From Methanobacteriota archaeon (lineage in GTDB: Archaea > Thermoplasmatota > Thermoplasmata > RBG-16-68-12), in assembly GCA_005878385.1 (NCBI GenBank), contig VBMN01000081.1, positions 1-33,354 on the forward strand: DNA of 33,354 nucleotides, written 5' to 3'. The notes beneath the pieces were generated by a model. The model ran no database searches. It saw only the letters and a list, made by a program, of their open reading frames with translations, and was not told the DNA's origin. Positions 1 to 9,205 of this stretch are shown piece after piece; the stretch's first letter is position 1; every line of letters starts with the position of its first letter. A program made the translations under genes and the position numbers.

Positions 1-1806
1 GGTCGACACGGTGAACGGACCTGCATAGGTCTGCCAAGACCCGCCGTCGAGACGGTATGAGGTCGATGCGACGCCGCTCGCGTCGTCCGTCGTTGCCAGA
101 GAAACGGTGACGGTTGAGACGAACCAGCCGTTCGTGCCGGATGTCCCCGCCAGGGAGGCCGTGGTGACGGGTGCCAGGTCGTCCACGGTCACCACGCGAC
201 CCATCACGCCGGCGAGGCCCGTCGGCGTCCGGACCTGGAGGACGAGTGTGAAGTTTCCAGGAGACCCGTAGGAGTGCTCCGCCGTCTGGTTCACCGACCA
301 CGGTGTGTCCCAGGTCCCGTCGCCCTCCCAGTCCCAGCGATACTCCAGAGAGGGATCCGATGCATTGCCGCTGTCCGAGGCGGACGCGTCCACGACGAAA
401 AGGGTCGTCAGGTTCCCCCGACTCGGTGTCACGGTGAAAGACGCGCTCGGAAGGGTGGGCCGTGGGACGAAAGCCGGTAGAATTTCCATCGTCCCCCTCA
501 TGACCGTTGGGTAGAATCCGCATTCGTACGTGAAGTTCCCAGCCGTCGTCGGCGTGAATTCGAACCACTGGGCTCCGTAGGTGAAGTTGGGAGACAGGGG
601 CTCGCCCGCATCCGGAATTTGGTTCCCGTTGTAGTCGAGGAACCAGTTGTACAGATTCCCATTCACGCCGTAGAGGGTCAGGTTCACCGGCACATCCAGG
701 TAGGCCAGGAGAATCGGGCCGGGACTCGTCTGGTTCGTCGGCGTGTGACCCCAGCCGGCGAGGGCGCTTCCGTACAACGTATGAAACATGATCGGCACGG
801 GGCGGTAGGGGGACATCAACGGGAACCGGTCGGAGAAGTTTCCGGGGAGGCTCGGGTCGAAGGTCCAGATCGTCATGGGGGTGTCTCCGATTCCGTCTCC
901 GCCGGTGCACACGTTCTGGGCTGGCCCGGTGCACAGGTCCATGCCGGGATACGAAGACCAGAAGTTCCCTCCGCTCGGGTAGCCATCGTCCCACGTGTTG
1001 TTGCCGGCGGGCCAAGTGCAGCCCGTCCCGTGCTCATCGAAGTTCACGTCATCGAGCCCGAAGCTGTTCAGGAGGGTGTTGTGGAAAATGTGGATGCGAC
1101 GGGCGGAGGACATCCAGATGTCCGATCGGTTCACATTGAGGTTGTCCTCGACGATTCCGTCGTCCGTGCAACGAAAGTACACCCTCGCATGGTTGAACCG
1201 ATTCCCGGTGACGGTCACATTGTGAGCGTTCCAAGCATAGACGCCTTGGGACCATCCCGAGTTCGGATCTTGAGACCGCACGTCGTTGTTCCGGATCGTC
1301 ACGTTCGTCCCGCCGCCCGTGAAAAAGCCGGTGCTGTTCGAGACAACGGCGTTCCCCTGGATGACAAGGCTCTGTGCTCCGTACTGGTTTACGGCCTCTC
1401 CGTTGCCCAGGAACGTGGAGTTCTCGATGACCCCGTTTGGTGAGGTGGTGAGTACCCCCTTCGCGAAACCATTGGTGGAGTGAATCTGGACGTTCCGGAC
1501 CACCCAGAAAGCGGTCGTCCCTTGGATCTGAATGCCCACGAATGTGGTGGATGAGTCGATGTCCCAACCTGAGATCACGAAGGGATCCGTCGAGGTGCCG
1601 CTTCCGCCCGTGACCCCGTTCGTCGCGTTGAAGCCGGAGTCGTTCGCGATCACGATGGGGGCATGCGAAACGTAGTTGACGGAAGTTTGCGAAACGAGTC
1701 GAGGGTTGATCGGCGCGGGAGCATCTCCGAGCTTCGACGCGCTGGTGGGGGATGCTGAAAGCAGGACGAGTGCGAGTAGGACTCCCGCAACCGCGAGCGC
1801 CTTCAT
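1..1806 (-). CDS. Secreted right-handed beta-helix (NosD/PbH1-like) protein with cupredoxin-like, PKD and OmpL47/Ig-like domains; C-terminus truncated by window edge
   Basis: Manual reverse-strand translation from ATG at 1806: signal peptide MKALAVAGVLLALVLLSASPTSA; beta-helix-like repeats (e.g. NGVIENSTFLGN, NVTIRNNDV, NVTVTGNRF); cupredoxin-like segment ending GNFTYECGFYPTVMRGTMEI; PKD-like EYRWDWEGDGTWDTP...AEHSYGSPGNFTLVLQV; then DDASGVASTSYRLDGGSWQTYAGPFTVST. Open to the window edge, so absent from the ORF track. Confidence 0.85.
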   Translation of the reverse strand, partial: MKALAVAGVLLALVLLSASPTSASKLGDAPAPINPRLVSQTSVNYVSHAPIVIANDSGFNATNGVTGGSGTSTDPFVISGWDIDSSTTFVGIQIQGTTAFWVVRNVQIHSTNGFAKGVLTTSPNGVIENSTFLGNGEAVNQYGAQSLVIQGNAVVSNSTGFFTGGGTNVTIRNNDVRSQDPNSGWSQGVYAWNAHNVTVTGNRFNHARVYFRCTDDGIVEDNLNVNRSDIWMSSARRIHIFHNTLLNSFGLDDVNFDEHGTGCTWPAGNNTWDDGYPSGGNFWSSYPGMDLCTGPAQNVCTGGDGIGDTPMTIWTFDPSLPGNFSDRFPLMSPYRPVPIMFHTLYGSALAGWGHTPTNQTSPGPILLAYLDVPVNLTLYGVNGNLYNWFLDYNGNQIPDAGEPLSPNFTYGAQWFEFTPTTAGNFTYECGFYPTVMRGTMEILPAFVPRPTLPSASFTVTPSRGNLTTLFVVDASASDSGNASDPSLEYRWDWEGDGTWDTPWSVNQTAEHSYGSPGNFTLVLQVRTPTGLAGVMGRVVTVDDLAPVTTASLAGTSGTNGWFVSTVTVSLATTDDASGVASTSYRLDGGSWQTYAGPFTVST

Positions 1807-1885
1807 TCGCTAAGCACCCTCTTCCCGAATAATTGACTCACCCTCCCATGAAGCTTCGCCAAACGACGCTTCCGAGACGAGACAC

Positions 1886-3514
1886 TCATGGAAGAATCTG
1901 GACGATAAAAATACGGTCACCAACAGGGCCCGCAGTCCACACGACGCGGTTCGAGGTGAGGAATGCCGCCACGATTCCCTGCGGAAGGACGATATTGGGA
2001 GCGGGGTGGACTTGCGCCCCGACGGTCGACCATCGCTCCAAGACGACCGCGTAGTCCGCACCCACGAGGCATTCGTTGTCCCGCAATTTCCGCGGGAGGT
2101 CGGCGTTGGCCGAATACCCGAACCACATCCTTCCGACGTCGGCGAGGCGCTGATCCGTCGTCACATTCCGCGCGCCGAGCGAACCGAGTACGGCCAACGC
2201 GTGGAACTCCTCCGAGGTCGTGACGTTCTGGACGCCGAGGACCGCGGGCGTGTTCCAGGCCATCGGCGTGCTCGCCAACAGGGCGACGAGGAACCCCGTC
2301 ACGAGCGCGGCTCGGGTGGGACGCGAGGGTCCTACCGCCCTCCAAGCCCCGACGAATGCGATGGCGATCAGGACGGCCAAGGCGTAATCGAGGAAGTCGA
2401 ACGCCCGGTACACGAGCAAGAGTCCTCCGGGATCCAGGCCGCGGAAGAATCCGAACAAGATGAGCGCGACGGGGGCGACGAACATCGCTACGATGAGGTC
2501 GCTCGTCCGATTCACGGTGCGTCGCACGAGCTGGAACCCTCCCACAGCGAACGCGGCGAAGAGGACGATCGAAGGCACGACAAGGAAGAAGGCTGACTCC
2601 GTACGCCCGGCCCCGACGAACAGATTCGTTGCCGCGTTCCCCGCCAAGAGGACGAATCCGACGACCGGCGGAAGGATGACCTTCGTCGCTGGAGAAACGA
2701 GGCGGCGACCCATCCGACGCGGAACGGGTCGGACCATCGGAGCCATGAGGGCGGTGAGGAGGACGACCACCGCGAGGAACAGGACCAATGCCTCCGGGGC
2801 GAGAATGTCCGAGAGGAACGGCAGGTCCACGGAGACGTAATAGGCCCAGGCGCCGAGGGCCAGTGCGGGGCCCGTCACGACATCGAGTGCGAAAGCACGC
2901 CAGGAGAATCGCCCTCGCATGAGCGCGCGGCGCTGCGTGAGGACGACGAGCGCCGCGACCATGCCGAGGGTCAGGAACGTGCTGAGCGAATGGAGGAATG
3001 GGAGGAACAGCAGAAGGAGGACCGCGAGCGCGCGCTTCCTCGGATCCGTGCGCTCATGGAATAGCAGGACCGCCACGGGGAACACGAGGAGTCCGATCGA
3101 CTCCTTCGCGGCGGCGCTCGTCAGGAGGAGGAAGCTACCGAAGAGTGCGACGAAAAGACCGGCGGCGAATCCACCGAGCCGCCGACCGGTCGCTCTCGCC
3201 CCGAGAAGGTACGCAGGCAGGACCGTGAAGCACGTGATCATGGGCAGGAGCAGCTGGACATGGAGGAGCGGCGAGATCCCTCCGACTTGAGCTGCGGCTG
3301 CCCACAACAGCGAGAACCCAGGCAGTTTCTGATTGTAACTGTTCACGTCGGCGGGATCGATCCGCCAGACCCCGTGCGCCGCCATGTCGGTCGAAATCCG
3401 AGCCAATGCGAACCCGTCGATGCTGAACGGGAGAGGACTGAACGTCAACGGCACGAGGCGCGCGGCGAGGGCGATGCACAATAGGGCGGCCACGACCGCC
3501 CCATCCGTCCTCAA
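1886..3514 (-). CDS. Multi-pass membrane protein, GT-C / ArnT-PMT-like glycosyltransferase candidate
   Basis: Many hydrophobic helices; N-terminal loop PFSIDGFALARISTDMAAHGVW...DVNSYNQKLPGFSLLWA resembles GT-C proteins. Likely TTG start (3512-3514) overlaps the upstream stop as TTGA; the listed ORF start at 3823 runs antiparallel in-frame through the upstream gene region and is unlikely. Confidence 0.7.
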   Translation of the reverse strand: MRTDGAVVAALLCIALAARLVPLTFSPLPFSIDGFALARISTDMAAHGVWRIDPADVNSYNQKLPGFSLLWAAAAQVGGISPLLHVQLLLPMITCFTVLPAYLLGARATGRRLGGFAAGLFVALFGSFLLLTSAAAKESIGLLVFPVAVLLFHERTDPRKRALAVLLLLFLPFLHSLSTFLTLGMVAALVVLTQRRALMRGRFSWRAFALDVVTGPALALGAWAYYVSVDLPFLSDILAPEALVLFLAVVVLLTALMAPMVRPVPRRMGRRLVSPATKVILPPVVGFVLLAGNAATNLFVGAGRTESAFFLVVPSIVLFAAFAVGGFQLVRRTVNRTSDLIVAMFVAPVALILFGFFRGLDPGGLLLVYRAFDFLDYALAVLIAIAFVGAWRAVGPSRPTRAALVTGFLVALLASTPMAWNTPAVLGVQNVTTSEEFHALAVLGSLGARNVTTDQRLADVGRMWFGYSANADLPRKLRDNECLVGADYAVVLERWSTVGAQVHPAPNIVLPQGIVAAFLTSNRVVWTAGPVGDRIFIVQILP

Positions 3515-4554
3515 CCTCGCAGGATCGCCTCCAGGGATCGCGGCGGCTCGACCGCGATAGTCTCTCGAATCGACTCCGTCGGCCGGAGTCGCAACGTACC
3601 GCGGAGCAGGACGAAGGCAGAGCCGATCGAAATCGCCACGATGACCAGAAGGATGAGCACGAACGTGACGACGTCCAAGGAGATCGGGACTTGGTGCCCG
3701 AATACGACGAGGTTCACCTCGGGCTGGAGGAATCTTCCCGCAAAGAATCCGAGGATGCCTCCGGTGAAACCCGCGAGAAGCGAGAACGGCATCGTCTCGA
3801 TGAGGAGCCGGCGTCGCATCCATCCGTTGCTGGCACCCACCGCGCGCAGGATGCCGACCGTAGAAATGCGATCGGCAAAGGACCTCGCCTGGACCGCGTG
3901 GACGCCGAAGGCGACGAGGATCCCCAGGAGGACTGCGATGCCGTACGCGACGACACGGACCGACGTGGTCGCCTCCCCGACCGCCGTCGCGAGGTAATCT
4001 CGCGGCGCGCCACCCAATCCAGTCCGCAGGATCGCGTTCGCCAGGCGCTCGTCGCTCGGAGGATCGCTGTGGATGTCCATGCGGACGAGGCCGGGACCGG
4101 TCACGTGCACGCTCGCCTGGAATCCGTCGAGGAAGCGCACGAGGGCCGCGGGATCGGAGGTTCGAACGCGAATCGAGTGATAGTTCAGCGGGCCGATCCC
4201 GGTGAGAAACCGACCCATGCCGAAGTCGACGAGCAGCTCGTCATTCGCCGCCGATTCGGTCCGGAACGTCCCCGTGATCCGGAGGAACGCGAGGCGAGGC
4301 GCGTATGCGCCCGCGACCGTCACGGTGTCACCCGTAGCGAGTCCGAAACGGAGGGCGAGATTTTCTCCCGCCAACGCGAATTCACTCCCCCCCATCGAAC
4401 CGGTCAGCGGGACGGCGTTTTCCAGCCGCAGGAACGCATCCGGATCCACGGCGCGCACGACCACGGGCTCCTCTTCGAGCGTGGTGAGGCCGAGGATCTC
4501 CGGGCTTACGGTCCTCGCCCACGAGCTCGCCGTGAGGTTACTCACGAGGCTCAC
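3511..4554 (-). CDS. ABC transporter permease, FtsX/MacB-like (N-terminus probably extends to about 4711)
   Basis: C-terminal FtsX-type helices with VGILRAVGASNGWMRRRLLIETMPFSLLAGFTGGILGF. Upstream in-frame sequence encodes a first TM helix (RAFAGLVLCAFLLGATWPVLGALP), so the listed GTG start is probably internal. Confidence 0.82.
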   Translation of the reverse strand: MSLVSNLTASSWARTVSPEILGLTTLEEEPVVVRAVDPDAFLRLENAVPLTGSMGGSEFALAGENLALRFGLATGDTVTVAGAYAPRLAFLRITGTFRTESAANDELLVDFGMGRFLTGIGPLNYHSIRVRTSDPAALVRFLDGFQASVHVTGPGLVRMDIHSDPPSDERLANAILRTGLGGAPRDYLATAVGEATTSVRVVAYGIAVLLGILVAFGVHAVQARSFADRISTVGILRAVGASNGWMRRRLLIETMPFSLLAGFTGGILGFFAGRFLQPEVNLVVFGHQVPISLDVVTFVLILLVIVAISIGSAFVLLRGTLRLRPTESIRETIAVEPPRSLEAILRG

Positions 4555-4706
4555 GTTGATCGAAAGAGGACCCGTCCCTTGTGTGATCGCGTACGCATCC
4601 CCGGCAACGATTCGGGCCGGCTCGCTCGGGAGGGCCCCAAGGACCGGCCAGGTCGCCCCGAGGAGGAAGGCGCAGAGGACGAGTCCCGCGAAGGCCCGCG
4701 GACGGA

Positions 4707-5804
4707 TCAGGATCGGATCGCCCCCTTCGATCGGACCAAGACCGCGGCGCGTCGGGACGGCACGAGGCCCGCAAAGAACGCCGCGACGAGAGCGACACTC
4801 AGGGTGAGTCCGACCGCTTCGATCGGCGGTGCGAGGATCACGAGATTCGGGAATCCGAAAAGCGGGGCGAAGGAGACGACGGCGTGGGCCACCACGATTC
4901 CCAACGCAGTGCCCAGGAAGGCGCCGACCAGGGAGATCAGGACGGACTGCGCCTCGTAGACGGCGGCGACTCGACCCGGGGTCGCTCCGAGACTCCGCAA
5001 CGTCGCGATCTCCCGCCTCCGCGCGTGCACCTCGAGCGACATCGCTGCATACACGAGCAGGGCGATCACGAGGCCGATGACGAGGGCGAGGAGGCGCAAC
5101 GTCCCCTGAATCTGGGCCACACCGCCGCGGACGAAACCGACCGCGCCGACGGCATCGATCCGCGTGAACGCGAACCGCGAAACCGTCGATGCATCGAGCG
5201 AGGCATTCGTGAGAATCGCCTGCACGGATCCGCCATGCATGAGGTCCATGCCGACGAGGAGGTCCGCCCGGACGTAGGCCCAGGTGTCCGGGAACAACGG
5301 TGAACGCGTCGGCGGCGGGGGCACGATCGGCAGAGCCGTGAGGCGGATGCCGAAGAGGCTCAGGTTTCCGGAGTTCTCCACTGGCCTCTCACTCATCTCC
5401 AGGATGCGTTCGCGCAGTCCTCCGTCGAGCGACAGGTCGCGGGCTCCCAAGGGATATGAATTCGTCGCGTTCCCACCCTGGTAATTCACGAGCGCGACGA
5501 CCATCACCGGGAGGGACTCGTTGTTGATTTCCAGATTCCCTGCGTGAGCACGGAGCGCGAGAAAGTCGCCCGGAATCTCGGAGAGCACGGCCGGATCGAT
5601 CTCGCTCGCGAGGAGTTCCCGCCCGCGGATATAGACCGAAGGACCGGAACCGATCCGATCGGCGACGGATCCGATGCCGTCCGCGAATCCTTCCGCGAGG
5701 CTAAGCGTGCCGACGAGGACCATGCACGCGAAGGCGATCGCCCATGCGGTCGTCCGGGTGCGTCGCGTGAAGCGGGTCGCGAGCCGAAGGACCGGTCTCG
5801 CCAT
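4707..5804 (-). CDS. ABC transporter permease, FtsX/MacB-like
   Basis: MARPVLRLATRFTRRTRTTAWAIAFACMVLVGTLSLAEG N-terminal TM, large extracytoplasmic domain, ...RRREIATLRSLGATPGRVAAVYEAQSVLISLVGAFLGTALG typical of FtsX permeases. ATG at 5804 preferred over upstream 5876. Confidence 0.85.
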   Translation of the reverse strand: MARPVLRLATRFTRRTRTTAWAIAFACMVLVGTLSLAEGFADGIGSVADRIGSGPSVYIRGRELLASEIDPAVLSEIPGDFLALRAHAGNLEINNESLPVMVVALVNYQGGNATNSYPLGARDLSLDGGLRERILEMSERPVENSGNLSLFGIRLTALPIVPPPPTRSPLFPDTWAYVRADLLVGMDLMHGGSVQAILTNASLDASTVSRFAFTRIDAVGAVGFVRGGVAQIQGTLRLLALVIGLVIALLVYAAMSLEVHARRREIATLRSLGATPGRVAAVYEAQSVLISLVGAFLGTALGIVVAHAVVSFAPLFGFPNLVILAPPIEAVGLTLSVALVAAFFAGLVPSRRAAVLVRSKGAIRS

Positions 5805-5987
5805 GCGTCCGTCGGCGGAAATCGACCTGGCCGGATAAACATTCGGCGGGAGGCTTTCCACTCGCGTTCGAAACACGTCCCGGGCGACCGTCGATGCGGT
5901 GCCGTCGGACCTTCTGGTTAGGGATTGGTCAGGCTCTGGTCACTTTCTCCAAGACCCTGTGGCCTCTTCGGCCCGTCCGTGAACCGC

Positions 5988-7247
5988 ATGCTTGGGACGG
6001 AATCGGGTATCGGACTCGCGACGGAGGACGTCTGGGACACGCTGGTCGGGCTCCTCGACGGCTTCGGTCGAGCGGCGGAGGGGTATGCGGCGCGATTCGA
6101 TCTCGGGATCTCGCCGACCCGGGTTCGCGATCGCATCGAACCGATCCTCGACGATGCACGAAGGATCCGGCGCGCGGGATGGGACGCACTGCCGGGCGGA
6201 GCCGCGCTCCGAGAATGTCTCGAACGGCTGCGCGAGCTCGCACCGAACACGCATCGTAAGACCATCGCCCGGATCGCCGGGGTGTCCGTGATCCACGCCC
6301 ACTTTCGATCCCGCATGACGGAGAAGGGCATCCGACGTGCGATTGCTGCGAGCTCCTTGTACGAGATGACGCAGGACTTGCTTGATGACCTGCTCGATGG
6401 CGGTGGCTGGACGTTCCCCGAAGCGGTCCGACTGTACGACCGATGCCTCCGTCCGCTCACGGACCCCACGGTCTCGATGGAAGGACTCGAGGCCGACCTT
6501 GCGGACCTCATGGGACCCGGGCAGGACGGCCTGGAACGTGTCCTTGCCGTGGCGACCCGAGAACTCCGAGGACTTCTGGGTTCGGGCGATGAGCGAGTCC
6601 GACGACTCTTGGCCAAGGGACACGAAGCGCTGACCCGTGCGCAAGCCGCGACGATCTACTTCCGACGCGAGACGCTCGATCTCGTAGCGATGAGGGACAT
6701 CGCCGCGGGCCTTCCCTCGCCGGACCCGTCCCTCCCGTGGCTCGATCGCCTCGCGATCTACGCGTCATGGCCTTCGAACATCGCCCTCATCGACGCAGGC
6801 TTCGCTTCGTCGCCCGTGGCGCAGAAGGAACTGACGGCGCATGCACGCGCCTGGCTCGCATTCGACGAGGCCGTTTCGTTCTTGGAACACTTCGCGGGAA
6901 CCGAGGCCGACGTACGCGAGGGAGTAGTCAACTTCGCATGCCTCTACGCAAACCTCTCGGCCACGATCCTTGAAGAGAACTCGTTCGGAGGATTCACATC
7001 GCGGCAACGTCGATCGATCTTCGAGAAAGCGACCGAGTGCCTCGTGCACGCTGTGCGCGAAGGAGTCGCGGGTGGTGGACCTGCCGAGGAATACGCGCTG
7101 TTGGCCGTGATGATCCCGACCATCATCTTCGCCATGTGCAAGACGCCGGCGGACCAGGCGGCCTCGTTTTTTGCGATCCTCGCTCCCGCACTCCGGGCCA
7201 CGAGGGGGACAGGTCATGTCATGTCGGAGGGGACCATCCCCGCGTAA
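5988..7247 (+). CDS. Hypothetical, mostly alpha-helical protein with DDLLD (DDxxD-like) motif
   Basis: Long ORF; ATG at 5988 (MLGTESGIGLATEDVW). Contains SSLYEMTQDLLDDLLDGGGWTFPEAVRLYDRCLRPLTDP, faintly like class I isoprenoid synthase Asp-rich motifs. No confident family. Confidence 0.65.
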   Translation: MLGTESGIGLATEDVWDTLVGLLDGFGRAAEGYAARFDLGISPTRVRDRIEPILDDARRIRRAGWDALPGGAALRECLERLRELAPNTHRKTIARIAGVSVIHAHFRSRMTEKGIRRAIAASSLYEMTQDLLDDLLDGGGWTFPEAVRLYDRCLRPLTDPTVSMEGLEADLADLMGPGQDGLERVLAVATRELRGLLGSGDERVRRLLAKGHEALTRAQAATIYFRRETLDLVAMRDIAAGLPSPDPSLPWLDRLAIYASWPSNIALIDAGFASSPVAQKELTAHARAWLAFDEAVSFLEHFAGTEADVREGVVNFACLYANLSATILEENSFGGFTSRQRRSIFEKATECLVHAVREGVAGGGPAEEYALLAVMIPTIIFAMCKTPADQAASFFAILAPALRATRGTGHVMSEGTIPA

Positions 7248-7253
7248 GCAGGC

Positions 7254-8105
7254 CTACCAAGTGACGTGGTATTCGCAACAGGGGTCACCCGCGCGGACAC
7301 ACCGGACCTTCCGCACCTGGCCATCGATGCCTCGCCAGTGAAGGATGCCCTCGTAGATCCCGTGGAACATGGCGCACATCGCGGGCGTCGGCATCCAGTC
7401 GAAGTGACGGAGGTCGGCGCTCCTCGGGGTTGTCTCGACCTCGAGCCGACCGAAGTTCCACTCCTTCGCATATACGACGGGGGCCCTCTCGGACAAGGCG
7501 CGCAAGGACATCCGGCGGGCGAGCTCCCCGCGAATCGTCGGGAAGGAAGGGGCCGTCGTGGCGAACACCGCGCGGATGAAGGCGTAGCTCCCGTCCCCGA
7601 ATCGCGCCTCCACCAGCTCGAGGAGTTCGGCGCACGCGTCGACGGAGATCCAGGAGTCTTCGGTGATCTCCCGCGGGTCGATCGTCCACGATCGGATGGC
7701 TCCGTCAAGGGCCTCCTTGCCCTTGGAATCTCGGAGAGCCGCGAGAATCCGGAGGACGCTGGAGCCTCGAATCTTCGGGACGAATCCGACGTACGGGGTC
7801 CCACGGGCAGACGCCGGAACGAACCGACGGCTGGAGCGATCGAAGTAGGCGAGCAGCGTGACGCCCGCCTCCGTGACGCCGTAAATCCGGCCGCGGGCTT
7901 TCGCCTCGGGATTGAGGCATTCGACAAGGCCTCGCCCTCCCATCTCCCGGAGCGCTCGGCTGACGTGCGTGATGCGGAGGGTCGTTTCGCGGGCGACGTC
8001 CTTCGGGAACTTCGGTTTGCGCGACAAGGCGTTCAGGACGCGTTCGCGATAGCCGCTCGCCGCCACGAAACTGAAATCGGACCAGACATGGCTGCCGGAC
8101 TCCAT
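7254..8105 (-). CDS. ArsR-like winged-helix regulator fused to V4R/HNOB-like C-terminal sensor domain
   Basis: N-terminal wHTH (YRERVLNALSRKPKFPKDVARETTLRITHVSRALREMGGRGLVECLNPEAKARGRIYGVTEAG); C-terminal ...IYEGILHWRGIDGQVRKVRCVRAGDPCCEYHVTW like the end of V4R-type domains. ATG at 8105 preferred. Confidence 0.78.
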   Translation of the reverse strand: MESGSHVWSDFSFVAASGYRERVLNALSRKPKFPKDVARETTLRITHVSRALREMGGRGLVECLNPEAKARGRIYGVTEAGVTLLAYFDRSSRRFVPASARGTPYVGFVPKIRGSSVLRILAALRDSKGKEALDGAIRSWTIDPREITEDSWISVDACAELLELVEARFGDGSYAFIRAVFATTAPSFPTIRGELARRMSLRALSERAPVVYAKEWNFGRLEVETTPRSADLRHFDWMPTPAMCAMFHGIYEGILHWRGIDGQVRKVRCVRAGDPCCEYHVTW

Positions 8106-8194
8106 GGCTCGGCGGGAACAAGCCGAGCCGGTAATAACGTTCTCGCCGCCGACGGGTTGGCCGCGATCGGTCGTGTGCCTCGATTGCCTGGATA

Positions 8195-8722
8195 ATGGAG
8201 ACCCAAGGAATAAGCGAGACGACATGCATGCTTCGCGGGATGCCCGCCGCGTCCGGATCGGAGCCCTCGGGACCGCCGCAGATTCGGAAGCACCTCAGAT
8301 TCTTCGTTGCGTTCGTGGTGGCCCTCGTCCTCACAGGAACTCTGTTCGCCTACGAGCTGTCCCTCTTTCTCGGGCCTTCGCTGTTCGTTCCAGCGGGGAC
8401 GGTGGTCGATCAATCCGGCGCGACGATCGAATTCACCGTCGCCGGTCGCCCTGGGCAACTGGTGGGTCGTTGGCACGCGACCCAGGGAGGCGTCCTTTGG
8501 CTCAATCCGCCGGATTTTGGATCGCTGCGCTCGTCGCCGTGCATCGCCGATCGGGACTGGAATGGAACGGCCAACGTTTCCCTGTGGCCCGGGCGCTACA
8601 CCCTTGCGATCGTTCCCAATCCTCAGGGCAAGGTGATCGTGACCGAAACAGTCCGAATCGTCTACCCGGGCGATCGGAACGCCACCGACCATGCGCTCTT
8701 CGCTAGCTGGTGCGGCGGATAG
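8195..8722 (+). CDS. Hypothetical single-pass membrane protein (extracytoplasmic beta-rich domain)
   Basis: One TM helix (FFVAFVVALVLTGTLFAYELSLFLG) then a domain with two Cys (SSPCIADRDW, FASWCGG). Alternative start ATG 8228. Confidence 0.6.
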   Translation: METQGISETTCMLRGMPAASGSEPSGPPQIRKHLRFFVAFVVALVLTGTLFAYELSLFLGPSLFVPAGTVVDQSGATIEFTVAGRPGQLVGRWHATQGGVLWLNPPDFGSLRSSPCIADRDWNGTANVSLWPGRYTLAIVPNPQGKVIVTETVRIVYPGDRNATDHALFASWCGG

Positions 8723-8793
8723 GGAACAAGTTACGCTCGGCATGCTCGGATCATTGAAGGAAACGATGAGCCATCCGTTCCCGACGGGCCGGG

Positions 8794-9135
8794 ATGCCGC
8801 AAGCGTCAAAAGCGATCCGACGCTTCGTCCCTCGGTTGTGGAGCCTCCGGTTCGTCGGTTTCGGGGTCGCCACGCATTTCTTGCTGGATCGGCTGTGGGA
8901 GACCCCCCGGATCGTGCTGTACCCTTCCTACGGATGGGCGTTCAGCCTCGCGGCGTTTGACACGGGGCGATGGTTCGACGCGCTGTTCCATGATCCGTAT
9001 GTGCAGGCGGGCGAGATTGTGGGCGCCGTAATCCTCATCGTCTTCGTGTGGCGAAAAGGCCTCTTGTCGTGGGAGGCGCTTCGAGAGTTCGCGCGCCATG
9101 GGATTCTACCGCGCGTCGCGCCGAATCAACGCTGA
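8794..9135 (+). CDS. Small membrane protein, possibly DUF457/YdjM-like (membrane-bound metal-dependent hydrolase-like)
   Basis: VGFGVATHFLLDRLWETPRIVLYPSYGWAFSLAAFD resembles the HxLLD...YP..GW motif region; short ORF. Confidence 0.55.
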   Translation: MPQASKAIRRFVPRLWSLRFVGFGVATHFLLDRLWETPRIVLYPSYGWAFSLAAFDTGRWFDALFHDPYVQAGEIVGAVILIVFVWRKGLLSWEALREFARHGILPRVAPNQR

Positions 9136-9205
9136 ACAAGGTTGCCTCAATGGCGGTCGGAGCTCACGCTAGGGAATCACGACTCGGCCCGGACAGCATA
9201 GGGTG

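Noticed and set aside
619-1443. 274 aa plus-strand ORF
   Set aside because: Antisense to the secreted beta-helix protein; low-complexity Val/Arg/Pro-rich translation typical of GC-rich shadow frames.
3691-4959. 422 aa plus-strand ORF
   Set aside because: Antisense to the two permeases; highly charged R/E/D-rich translation without domain character.
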